DNA from: Ruminococcus sp.
GTDB lineage: Bacteria; Bacillota_A; Clostridia; Oscillospirales; Ruminococcaceae
Direction: 5' to 3'
Assembly: GCF_024684275.1 (NCBI RefSeq)
Contig: NZ_JAIKXF010000064.1
Span: 1 to 39,300 of the forward strand
Length of the DNA: 39,300 bases
Part shown: positions 33,238 to 39,300 of the stretch, piece by piece
How positions within the stretch are numbered: the first letter of the stretch is position 1
How the letters are laid out: each line of letters begins with the position of its first letter
Notes under the pieces: model-generated
The model's input: only the letters and a program-made list of their open reading frames with translations
Databases searched by the model: none
What the model was told of the DNA's origin: nothing
Program-made: the position numbers and the translations under genes

Positions 33238-35724
33238 ATGAAGTTCGGATTTTTTGACGACGCTAAAAAGGAATATGTTATCAATTCCCCAAAGACTCCC
33301 TATCCGTGGATAAACTACCTCGGCAATCAGGGATTTTTCTCACTTATTTCCAATACAGCAGGCGGCTACTGCTTCTATAAGGACGCCCGCCTCAGACGCA
33401 TCACTCGTTATCGCTACAACAACGTGCCTCTCGATATGGGCGGACGTTATTTCTATATCAACGACAACGGTACTATCTGGAATCCCGGCTGGTCTCCTGT
33501 AAAGACAGAGCTTGATTTCTATGAGTGCCGTCACGGTATGGGCTATACCGTTATCACAGGCAAGAAGAACGGCCTTAAAGCTGAGGTTACATTCTTCGTT
33601 CCTCAGAACTACGACGGTGAGGTTCAGCAGGTAGTTCTCACAAATGAGAGCAATGAGACAAAGAGCTTCTCTATCTTCTCTATCGCTGAATGGTGTCTCT
33701 GGGACGCTCAGGACGACTGCACAAACTTCCAGAGAAACTTCTCCACAGGCAGAGTAGAGATCGAAGGTTCAACTATCTATCACGTAACTGAGTACAGAGA
33801 CAGACGTAACCACTACGCTTTCTATACTGTAAATGATACTATCGACGGCTATGATACAGACCGTGATTCATTCCTCGGCAGCATCTACAACGGCTGGGAC
33901 AACCCTGAGACAGTAAAGGCAGACAAGCCTGCAAACTCATTTGCAGACGGCTGGTCTCCTGTAGCTTCTCACTATAAGAAGGTAACTCTTGCTCCCGGCG
34001 AGTCAAAGACTCTCATCTATATCCTCGGCTATGCTGAGAACCCACAGGACAAGAAGTTTGCTGCTGAAAAGCCTGCAAATCTCCTCACAAGAGAGGCATG
34101 GGTGCTCAACAAGGAAAAGGCTTATGCAATGATCGAGAAGTACAATACTCCCGAGAAGGTAGCAGCAGGCCTCGAGGAGCTCCGCAGCACATGGGCTGAT
34201 CTCCTTTCTATCTTCAATGTAAATACTCCTGATGACAAGGTAAACAGAATGGTAAATATCTGGAATCAGTATCAGTGTATGGTAACCTTTAACCTTTCAC
34301 GTTCTGCTTCATACTTCGAGAGCGGTATCGGCAGAGGTATGGGCTTCCGTGACTCAAATCAGGATATTCTCGGCTTTGTACATCAGATACCTGAGCGTGC
34401 AAGAGAGAGACTGATCGACATCGCTTCAACTCAGCTTTCAGACGGCGGCTGCTATCACCAGTACCAGCCACTTACAAAGAAGGGCAACGCTGACATCGGC
34501 GGCGACTTCTCAGATGATCCGCTCTGGATGATACTTTCTGTTGCAGCATATATCAAGGAAACAGGCGACTGGGGCATTCTCGATGCAAACGTTCCTTTCG
34601 ACGACGATCCGAACGGTAAGCACACAATGCTCGAGCACCTCAACGTTTCCTTCTATCATATCGTAAACAACCTCGGACCTCACGGTCTCCCGCTTGCTAT
34701 GAGAGCTGACTGGAACGACTGTATCAACCTTTCATGCTTCTCTGACACACCCGGTGAGTCTTTCCAGACCTACACCAATCCTAAGTTTGCAGCAGAGGGC
34801 GGCTACTCAAAGGTTGCAGAGTCTGCTTTCGTTGCAGCACTCTTCACATACACAGGTCCTGCATTCGTAGGTATCCTTGAGCATCTCGGCAAGAAGGACG
34901 AAGCTGCAAAGGCTCAGGCTGAGATCGACAAGATGAAGAAGAATGTTATGGAATCTGCATTCGACGGCGACTGGTTCATCAGAGCTTACGACGCTAACGG
35001 CGAGAAGATGGGCTCTAAGGAGTGCGAGGAAGGCAAGATCTTCATCGAGCCACAGGGCTTTGCAGTTATGTCTGAGATAGGTAAGGATCAGGGAGCTGAC
35101 ATCAAGACTCTCAACTCTATCGACAAGTACCTCAACTGCGAGTTTGGTCTCGTTCTCAATAACCCTGCATTCACAAAGTACTATATACAGTACGGTGAGA
35201 TCTCCACATATCCCGGCGGATACAAGGAGAACGCAGGTATCTTCACACACAACAATGCATGGATAATCTGTGCTGAGGCATATGTAGGACGCGGTGACAA
35301 GGCATTTGAGTACTACAGCAAGATCGCTCCTGCTTTCACTGAGGAGACATCTGATATTCATAAGACAGAGCCTTATGTATACGGTCAGATGATCGGCGGT
35401 AAGGACGCAAAGAACTTCGGTCAGGGCAAGAACTCATGGCTCACAGGTACAGCAGCATGGAACATGGTTGCTATTTCCCAGTATATTCTTGGTGTACAGC
35501 CTGTATTCGACGGACTCAAGGTTGATCCTTCCATTCCTCACGAGTGGGACGGCTTCACAGCAGTTCGTAAGTTCCGCGGAGCAACATTCAACATCACAGT
35601 CAAGAACCCTGCACACGTTTGCAAGGGCGTAAAGTCAATGACAGTTGACGGCAAGGCAGTAGAGGGATGTGTAATTCCTGTATGCAGCGGCGGCACACAC
35701 GAAGTTGAGATTATTATGGGCTAA
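33238..35724 (+). CDS. Cellobiose phosphorylase (GH94)
   Basis: Cytoplasmic enzyme that splits cellobiose with phosphate into glucose 1-phosphate and glucose, saving one ATP during cellulose use. It is 828 residues. The N-terminal beta-sandwich (to ~290) includes [19 protein letters not shown]. The (alpha/alpha)6 barrel carries [12 protein letters not shown] and [12 protein letters not shown], where the general-acid Asp lies at about residue 491. The C-terminal part has [13 protein letters not shown]. The motif set fits cellobiose rather than chitobiose or cellodextrin phosphorylase, though the latter are close relatives. Codon use is strongly biased, indicating high expression. AAGGAGTATAATT precedes the ATG. 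The TAA stop lies in the palindrome ATGGGC-TAA-GCCCAT. Confidence 0.93.
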   Translation: MKFGFFDDAKKEYVINSPKTPYPWINYLGNQGFFSLISNTAGGYCFYKDARLRRITRYRYNNVPLDMGGRYFYINDNGTIWNPGWSPVKTELDFYECRHGMGYTVITGKKNGLKAEVTFFVPQNYDGEVQQVVLTNESNETKSFSIFSIAEWCLWDAQDDCTNFQRNFSTGRVEIEGSTIYHVTEYRDRRNHYAFYTVNDTIDGYDTDRDSFLGSIYNGWDNPETVKADKPANSFADGWSPVASHYKKVTLAPGESKTLIYILGYAENPQDKKFAAEKPANLLTREAWVLNKEKAYAMIEKYNTPEKVAAGLEELRSTWADLLSIFNVNTPDDKVNRMVNIWNQYQCMVTFNLSRSASYFESGIGRGMGFRDSNQDILGFVHQIPERARERLIDIASTQLSDGGCYHQYQPLTKKGNADIGGDFSDDPLWMILSVAAYIKETGDWGILDANVPFDDDPNGKHTMLEHLNVSFYHIVNNLGPHGLPLAMRADWNDCINLSCFSDTPGESFQTYTNPKFAAEGGYSKVAESAFVAALFTYTGPAFVGILEHLGKKDEAAKAQAEIDKMKKNVMESAFDGDWFIRAYDANGEKMGSKECEEGKIFIEPQGFAVMSEIGKDQGADIKTLNSIDKYLNCEFGLVLNNPAFTKYYIQYGEISTYPGGYKENAGIFTHNNAWIICAEAYVGRGDKAFEYYSKIAPAFTEETSDIHKTEPYVYGQMIGGKDAKNFGQGKNSWLTGTAAWNMVAISQYILGVQPVFDGLKVDPSIPHEWDGFTAVRKFRGATFNITVKNPAHVCKGVKSMTVDGKAVEGCVIPVCSGGTHEVEIIMG

Positions 35725-35730
35725 GCCCAT

Positions 35731-35760
35731 AAAAAAGGCGGACTTTATGTCCGCCTTTTT
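35731..35760 (+). terminator. Terminator of cellobiose phosphorylase
   Basis: AAAGGCGGAC and GTCCGCCTTT pair around TTTAT with a T run. The 30 bases are identical to the guaB terminator on the opposite strand at 6449-6478. Confidence 0.9.
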
Positions 35761-35763
35761 CAG

Positions 35764-35860
35764 TTATTAGTGATTAGTGAATAGTGATTAGTAGGGGCGC
35801 ACAGTGTGCGCCCGTTTTCGTCTGTAATGTTTTGTAGGGGACGGCGTCCTCGACGTCCCG
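35764..35860. repeat. 7-nt array plus two TGTAGGGG-type half elements
   Basis: TTATTAG/TGATTAG/TGAATAG/TGATTAG units (35764-35791) are followed by AGTAGGGGCG with the palindrome GCGCACAGTGTGCGC (35790-35813). A second half TGTAGGGGACG (35833-35860) is in the same orientation. Unlike 30989-31062 the halves are direct, not inverted. Confidence 0.7.
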
Positions 35861-35882
35861 AAATAGGTTTATTGACAAGATG

Positions 35883-35909
35883 AAAGGCGGATTTAATGTC
35901 CGCCTTTTT
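35883..35909 (+). terminator. Second hairpin of the AAAGGCGGA terminator family
   Basis: AAAGGCGGA pairs with TCCGCCTTT and is followed by a T run. It is a diverged copy of 35731-35760, 150 bases further on. The rest of the gap to 35997 holds nothing recognised. Confidence 0.65.
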
Positions 35910-35997
35910 ACGTTATAACCAAATATAGCGTCAATCTATACGTCAACCGTACCACAAAAAAACAGATGACGCTCACAAAGATTGTGCATGATACCGC

Positions 35998-36026
35998 TTG
36001 AAAATTATCTGTTCAGATGATATAAT
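35998..36026 (+). promoter_or_regulatory. Promoter of the ECF S-component gene
   Basis: TTGAAA (35998-36003) and TATAAT (36021-36026) are 17 bases apart. The ~45-base leader is too short for the common vitamin riboswitches; only CCTA/TAGG can pair in it. Confidence 0.72.
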
Positions 36027-36076
36027 AATCTCAATCCTAAAACATAGGTAATTAGTAAATAAAGGAGCGGATAATT

Positions 36077-36601
36077 ATGACTCGGACAGCTCAGGACACA
36101 AAAATCAGACGAATAGTGCTGACAGGACTTTTCTCAGCCCTCATTTTCGTATTCACGGCATATATACACGTACCTACGGGAGCAGGCTATACTCACGCAG
36201 GTGACGGCTTTATATACCTTGCGGCTTGTTTGCTGCCTGCGCCCTATGCAGTAGCGGCAGGTGTGATAGGCGGAGCTCTTGCCGACGGACTTACAGGCTT
36301 TCCTGTGTGGATACCTGCAACTATCGCAGTAAAGGCAGTAACAGCTCTGTTTTTCACAAGCAAGCGTGATAAGATACTGAATCTCCGCAATATACTCGGA
36401 ATTATCCCGTCGCTTGCGGTGTGCATAGTGGGCTACAGCGTTTATGAGGGAGTTTTTATGGCAGGCGGCTTCAACAAGGCGGCAATAATAGCTGCATTCA
36501 GCCAGACGCCATTTTACGTAGTTCAGGTCTTTGCAAGCACAGTGCTGTTTTTAGCAGCAGGCGCGGCGCTTGACAAATCCGGACTAAAAAAGCGCATATA
36601 A
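36077..36601 (+). CDS. ECF-transporter substrate-binding S component
   Basis: A 174-residue membrane protein with about five to six hydrophobic helices. RRIVLTGLFSALIFVFTAY starts the first helix, and the A-x-x-x-A spacing that contacts the EcfT coupling helix is visible. HVPTGAGYTHAGDGFIYLAA is the conserved loop of a group of S components, and GGALADGLTGFP marks another. The substrate, probably a vitamin or related small molecule, is unknown and no riboswitch reveals it. No EcfA/EcfT genes are in the window, so it should share an energising module encoded elsewhere. AAAGGAGCGG precedes the ATG. Confidence 0.83.
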   Translation: MTRTAQDTKIRRIVLTGLFSALIFVFTAYIHVPTGAGYTHAGDGFIYLAACLLPAPYAVAAGVIGGALADGLTGFPVWIPATIAVKAVTALFFTSKRDKILNLRNILGIIPSLAVCIVGYSVYEGVFMAGGFNKAAIIAAFSQTPFYVVQVFASTVLFLAAGAALDKSGLKKRI

Positions 36602-36605
36602 CAGC

Positions 36606-36631
36606 AAAGGACGGTTTTTCCGTCCTTTTTT
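36606..36631 (+). terminator. Terminator after the ECF S-component gene
   Basis: AAAGGACGG (36606-36614) and CCGTCCTTT (36620-36628) pair around five T, with T run after. Confidence 0.88.
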
Positions 36632-36785
36632 CTTGCTGTTTTCGGAGATTTATGCTATAAGTACGGAGCCTGAGCCGTCTTTTTCGCATAATAGTATTGC
36701 AGAACAGGAAATTTTATACCGCGCAGCTTGCTATTCCGAAGCTTTTATGTTATAATTAATTAACAATAACAAGAGGGTGAAAACT

Positions 36786-37271
36786 ATGCTCAAAAAGATT
36801 CTCAGCAGCGAAGCCTGCGCGAAATGTCGGCTTTGCTGCATATTTGACCGCTATGACGTGTGGGAGACTCCCGTGTTTACCGCGGAGCTCTGCGAAAAAA
36901 TAAAAGCCGCCCGTCCCGATGTGCAGTTTGTCACAAAGGACGGCGGCTATATATTCAGAGTAGGCGAGCTTAAGGGCGATGAGCTTTTCTCATGTCCTGC
37001 CCTAACGGAAAACGGCTGTATGCTGGGCGATGAAAAGCCCTTTGACTGCCGTATATGGCCATACCGCATAATGGAGGTAGGGGGCAGACGTGCCATAACC
37101 TTTGCGTCCATATGCGATGAGCTCTATCACAGACCGCTCTCTCAGCTAATAGGACTGCTGAAGGAGGGGCTTGCGGACGTGATATTCGCCTATGCAGACG
37201 AGCACCCCGAGATAGTGAAGCCCTACTATGAGGGCTATCCCGTGCTGATGTTTGAGCGTAAACCGCTGTAA
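36786..37271 (+). CDS. YkgJ-like cysteine-cluster protein
   Basis: A 161-residue soluble protein that probably binds zinc or an iron-sulfur cluster. CAKCRLCC sits at residues ~12-19, then CPALTENGCMLGDEKPFDCRIWP gives three more Cys in the C-x(7)-C-x(9)-C arrangement of the YkgJ/UPF0153 family, followed by a lone Cys in ASICDE. ATG at 36786 is preferred to GTG at 36777 since GAGGGTG is the ribosome site. A TATAAT-like box lies at ~36750. It stands alone. The molecular role of the family is poorly known. Confidence 0.8.
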   Translation: MLKKILSSEACAKCRLCCIFDRYDVWETPVFTAELCEKIKAARPDVQFVTKDGGYIFRVGELKGDELFSCPALTENGCMLGDEKPFDCRIWPYRIMEVGGRRAITFASICDELYHRPLSQLIGLLKEGLADVIFAYADEHPEIVKPYYEGYPVLMFERKPL

Positions 37272-37272
37272 T

Positions 37273-37292
37273 CTTTGCGCCTGTGCGCAAAG
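37273..37292. other. Perfect 8-bp hairpin after the cysteine-cluster gene
   Basis: CTTTGCGC and GCGCAAAG pair around CTGT immediately behind the stop. No T run follows, so it is a stabiliser or poor terminator. Confidence 0.5.
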
Positions 37293-37296
37293 ACTA

Positions 37297-37401
37297 GTTG
37301 AGAGTTGAGAGGTAAGAGCTGAGAGTTAATGAGTTCGCTTTTCTAACATTATCTAAATTCGTCGCTATAACTTTCAACTCTCAATTCTCAACTCTCAACT
37401 G
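37297..37401. repeat. 105-bp hairpin element with heptamer-repeat arms
   Basis: The left arm (37297-37331) is GTTGAGA/GTTGAGA/GGTAAGA/GCTGAGA units; the right arm (37374-37401) is TCAACTC/TCAATTC/TCAACTC/TCAACTG units, the reverse complement. Architecture and length match 24553-24653, although the unit sequence is unrelated. Confidence 0.82.
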
Positions 37402-37456
37402 TTTTACGTTCTGTCTTGATTTACCGAGAAAAAAACGCAGCTTTTAATATCTGAAA

Positions 37457-37490
37457 AAGGGACATTCCCTTAACAGGAACGCCCCTTTGC
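37457..37490 (-). terminator. Terminator of the small helical protein gene
   Basis: On the minus strand a 13-bp stem with two G-U pairs (AAAGGGGCGTTCC with GGAATGTCCCTTT) ends in a T run, directly after the stop. Confidence 0.75.
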
Positions 37491-37492
37491 GA

Positions 37493-37687
37493 TCACTTCT
37501 TGATCTTGTCAACGATATCCTCAACCTTATCCTTGACCTTTGCAATGTTTTCCTTAGTAGCGACCTTGCTGATCATGTCCTTAGCCTTTTCAATGTTTTC
37601 TTTTGAAGCGAGCTTTTCGATCTTCTCATCGGGGAGGTCGATGCCTGTTTTCTTTTCAACTGCTTCTACTGCTTTTTTGATCTCCAT
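37493..37687 (-). CDS. Small Lys/Glu-rich helical protein with internal duplication
   Basis: A 64-residue predicted all-helical, soluble protein. After MEIKKAVEAVEKKTGIDLPD there are two 16-residue copies: ASKENIEKAKDMISKV and ATKENIAKVKDKVEDI. No known family is recognised and no membrane helix is seen. The ATG at 37687 is supported by AAGAAGGTATCC and by a promoter (37724-37752). The longer frame to 37945 would run through the divergent promoter region. It is monocistronic, divergent from the XRE regulator gene, which could control it. Confidence 0.65.
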   Translation of the reverse strand: MEIKKAVEAVEKKTGIDLPDEKIEKLASKENIEKAKDMISKVATKENIAKVKDKVEDIVDKIKK

Positions 37688-37723
37688 AGGGGGATACCTT
37701 CTTTCGTAAAATATTGTAATTTG

Positions 37724-37752
37724 ATTATAACATAAAAAAACGAAAAAATCAA
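37724..37752 (-). promoter_or_regulatory. Promoter of the small helical protein gene
   Basis: On the minus strand TTGATT (37752-37747) and TATAAT (37729-37724) are 17 bases apart. Confidence 0.68.
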
Positions 37753-37811
37753 TACTTGCGTGGAATTTTTGTGGGTGGAGCGAGAATTGCGCGAAATATC
37801 GCAAAATGCAA

Positions 37812-37872
37812 CCGCCGTGCGACAAATTGTAAAGGCGGCTTGCTTGTGTGTAACCGCCCGAAATGATAAAAT
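37812..37872 (+). promoter_or_regulatory. Control region of the XRE regulator gene
   Basis: TTGTGT (37844-37849) and TAAAAT (37867-37872), spacer 17, form a weak promoter. CCGCC (37812-37816), GGCGG (37834-37838) and CCGCC (37854-37858) alternate so the centre can pair with either side. They overlap the promoter and suit an operator. Confidence 0.45.
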
Positions 37873-37928
37873 AAGACCATAGACCGAGGGGGAATATCCC
37901 ACGGCAAAAACATATGGAGGATAAATAT

Positions 37929-38891
37929 ATGATACTTGCAGACAAGATAATCGAACTAAGAAAAAGACAGGGTATGTCTCAGGAGGAGCTTGCCGAGAAG
38001 CTTGGAGTCAGCCGCCAGTCAGTATCCAAATGGGAGGGAGCACAGTCCACACCCGACCTTAACCGTATATTACAGCTTGCAGAGATATTCGGTGTCAGCA
38101 CCGATACATTATTAAAGGATACAGAGGAGCTTTCGGTAAGCACTGCTCCCGTATCGGAAAGCGCCGAGACCGAGCCGCCTCTCCGAAAGGTATCAATGGA
38201 GGAGGTAAACGGTTTCCTTGCAGCTAATGAAAAACACTCGGTATTCATTTCTGTGGGAGTTTTTCTTTGCATAATTTGCCTTACTCCGCTGATAGTACTT
38301 GATAATCTTACATCAGTAGGCGACGCCATAGGAGTGCCGTTGATGTTTTTGATAGTAGCAGCAGCTGTAACGCTTTTTATCATCACGTCACAGAGGATGA
38401 AGCGCTATGAATACCTTGAAAAAGAGGGGATAGACACAGAGTACGGTATTTCAGGCATGGTAACTGAAAAGAAGTCGAAGTTTGAGCCTAAATACACCAT
38501 GAGCATAGTTATAGGCGTGATCCTGTTCATACTTGCTGTAGTCCCGACTATTATTATCGAGACTATTTACGGCGAGAACAAGTATACCGAGGCGCTTGAA
38601 CCCACACTGCTGTTTGTCTTTGTGGCTATAGGAGTTGCTGTTATTACCCGTTCAAGCATAATCATGGATGGCTATAAGAAGCTCCTTGAGGAGGACGCCT
38701 TCACCCGTGAGAAAAAGTCACGCAGCCATAAACCAAACCCTGCTTTTATTATCTACTGGTGTGTAGTCACAGCCCTTTTTATTGCAGTTAGCTTCCTCAC
38801 CAACAGATGGGACCTTACATGGCTCATATGGGTGATCGCAGGCATACTTACGCCTGTAGTGCTGATACTCTTTCCGAACAAAAAAAGCTGA
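37929..38891 (+). CDS. XRE-family regulator with C-terminal membrane domain
   Basis: A 320-residue protein. Residues ~5-60 are a helix-turn-helix of the Cro/CI type (RKRQGMSQEELAEKLGVSRQ, SVSKWEGAQSTPDLNRI). An acidic linker (~62-105) follows, then about six membrane helices in three pairs (roughly 107-130, 137-160, 192-215, 225-245, 268-290 and 295-318). The DNA-binding head is thus tethered to the membrane, a plan known from Firmicutes proteins that sense envelope state. The effector is unknown. The ATG at 37929 follows TGGAGGATAAAT. It is divergent from the small helical protein gene, its most likely target besides itself. Confidence 0.85.
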   Translation: MILADKIIELRKRQGMSQEELAEKLGVSRQSVSKWEGAQSTPDLNRILQLAEIFGVSTDTLLKDTEELSVSTAPVSESAETEPPLRKVSMEEVNGFLAANEKHSVFISVGVFLCIICLTPLIVLDNLTSVGDAIGVPLMFLIVAAAVTLFIITSQRMKRYEYLEKEGIDTEYGISGMVTEKKSKFEPKYTMSIVIGVILFILAVVPTIIIETIYGENKYTEALEPTLLFVFVAIGVAVITRSSIIMDGYKKLLEEDAFTREKKSRSHKPNPAFIIYWCVVTALFIAVSFLTNRWDLTWLIWVIAGILTPVVLILFPNKKS

Positions 38892-38970
38892 GGCTCAGCC
38901 TTTGAGCTTATTGCCTGTGATCAGGGATATTTTCGGGGACTGAATACAGCATATGTTTTTGGACAAAACT

Positions 38971-38998
38971 AAAGGCAGACCATTTGGTCTGCCTTTGC
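38971..38998 (+). terminator. Terminator after the XRE regulator gene
   Basis: AAAGGCAGACCA (38971-38982) and TGGTCTGCCTTT (38985-38996) form a perfect 12-bp stem. Its right half (from 38987) is also the start of the 94-bp repeat, and occurs again at 39081 and 39175. Confidence 0.7.
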
Positions 38999-39174
38999 TT
39001 TGTAAAATAGAATATGGTCACCGAGCCTGAGGCAAAGTCTCATAAATACTACCTGCGATATGCCAGAGGGGGCTCCCCTCGTCTGCCTTTGCTTTGTAAA
39101 ATAGAATATGGTCACCGAGCCTGAGGCAAAGTCTTGTAAATACTACCTGCGATATGCCAGAGGGGGCTCCCCTC
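38987..39174. repeat. 94-bp tandem direct repeat, two full copies plus a third start
   Basis: Copy 1 is 38987-39080 and copy 2 is 39081-39174, differing at two adjacent bases (CA versus TG at 39040-39041 and the matching site). GTCTGCCTT resumes at 39175. Each unit holds a GAGGGG/CCCCTC hairpin. No frame is coding. It occupies most of the ~300-base gap between the convergent XRE gene and the partial gene on the right. Confidence 0.9.
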
Positions 39175-39193
39175 GTCTGCCTTATATTTTTTA

Positions 39194-39300
39194 TTAAAGC
39201 TTGTTCTTTTCAGCCTCTATCATCTTGATGAGGTCATCTACGGACATATTTGAAGGAGACTTTTTCTTCTCTTCCTGCTCGCTCTTGCTGATTATATCAG
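39194..39300 (-). CDS. 3' end of an unidentified gene (truncated by window edge)
   Basis: The minus strand encodes the last 34 residues of a protein that continues beyond the right edge. The visible tail is a Lys/Glu/Ser-rich linker (SKSEQEEKKKSPSN) followed by a short helix MSVDDLIKMIEAEKNKL and TAA at 39196-39194. A charged linker ahead of a terminal amphipathic helix suggests a peptide for protein contact, but the family cannot be named from this fragment. Confidence 0.6.
   Translation of the reverse strand, partial: DIISKSEQEEKKKSPSNMSVDDLIKMIEAEKNKL

Noticed and set aside
36027..36076. Vitamin riboswitch before the ECF S component
   Set aside because: The leader after the promoter is only ~45 bases and lacks TPP, FMN, cobalamin or preQ1 consensus parts.
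37688..37945. Longer reading of the small helical protein
   Set aside because: It crosses a clear promoter and the divergent control region; only the part from 37687 has helical protein character.
38987..39183. Direct repeats considered as a CRISPR array
   Set aside because: The 94-bp unit is repeated head to tail with no spacers, far longer than a CRISPR repeat, and no cas gene is near.

Overview
The window reads as chromosomal DNA of a Gram-positive, anaerobic, plant-fibre-degrading gut or rumen bacterium, most likely a Ruminococcus or close Oscillospiraceae relative. The pointers are a GH94 cellobiose phosphorylase, a secreted leucine-rich-repeat protein ending in a dockerin, a FabK-type fatty-acid cluster, a ferredoxin-dependent 2-oxoacid oxidoreductase, strong AGGAGG-type ribosome sites and consensus TTGACA/TATAAT promoters with 17-base spacing. 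No phage, transposase, integrase or CRISPR array is visible.

Layout. 1-6.4 kb: 3' part of a VanY-like carboxypeptidase, rsmE, a small YtxH-like acidic protein, three tRNAs (Pro, Thr, Tyr), a YcxB-like membrane protein, typA/bipA and two lipoproteins. 6.5-13.5 kb (minus strand): guaB alone with a structured leader, then a head-to-tail run fabD-aroE-lipoprotein-aroK-amidohydrolase-dockerin/LRR protein. 13.7-23.7 kb (plus strand): a nearly complete type II fatty-acid synthesis cluster, fabH-fabK-(DUF4177-like)-fabG-fabF-accB-(two paralogous membrane proteins)-fabZ-accC-accD-accA-acpP. With fabD on the divergent strand it supplies malonyl-CoA, loads it onto ACP and runs the elongation cycle. 23.9-27.3 kb: a MinD/ParA-like P-loop ATPase followed by a four-subunit 2-oxoacid:ferredoxin oxidoreductase. 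27.4-29.4 kb (minus): a TPM-domain lipoprotein paired with a zinc-ribbon membrane protein. 29.6-36.6 kb: citrate synthase, an aldose-1-epimerase-like protein, a PEBP lipoprotein, cellobiose phosphorylase and an ECF-transporter S component. 36.8-39.3 kb: a YkgJ-like cysteine-cluster protein, a small helical repeat protein, an XRE regulator with a membrane domain, a 94-bp tandem repeat and the 3' end of another gene.

The least explained material is: (1) two tandem paralogous membrane proteins, sharing N- and C-terminal motifs, inside the fatty-acid operon between accB and fabZ; (2) a pair of AGTGACA-type inverted repeats exactly 21 bp apart ahead of fabG, with a related palindrome between fabD and fabH, suggesting an unidentified regulator; (3) intergenic arrays of 7-nt repeats that begin on the stop codons of three unrelated genes and, because 7 is not a multiple of 3, put stop codons in all three frames; (4) 73-74-bp elements bounded by TGTAGGGG inverted ends; and (5) the 94-bp tandem duplication at the right end. 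All functional calls come from reading the sequence and from family knowledge; no database search was run.
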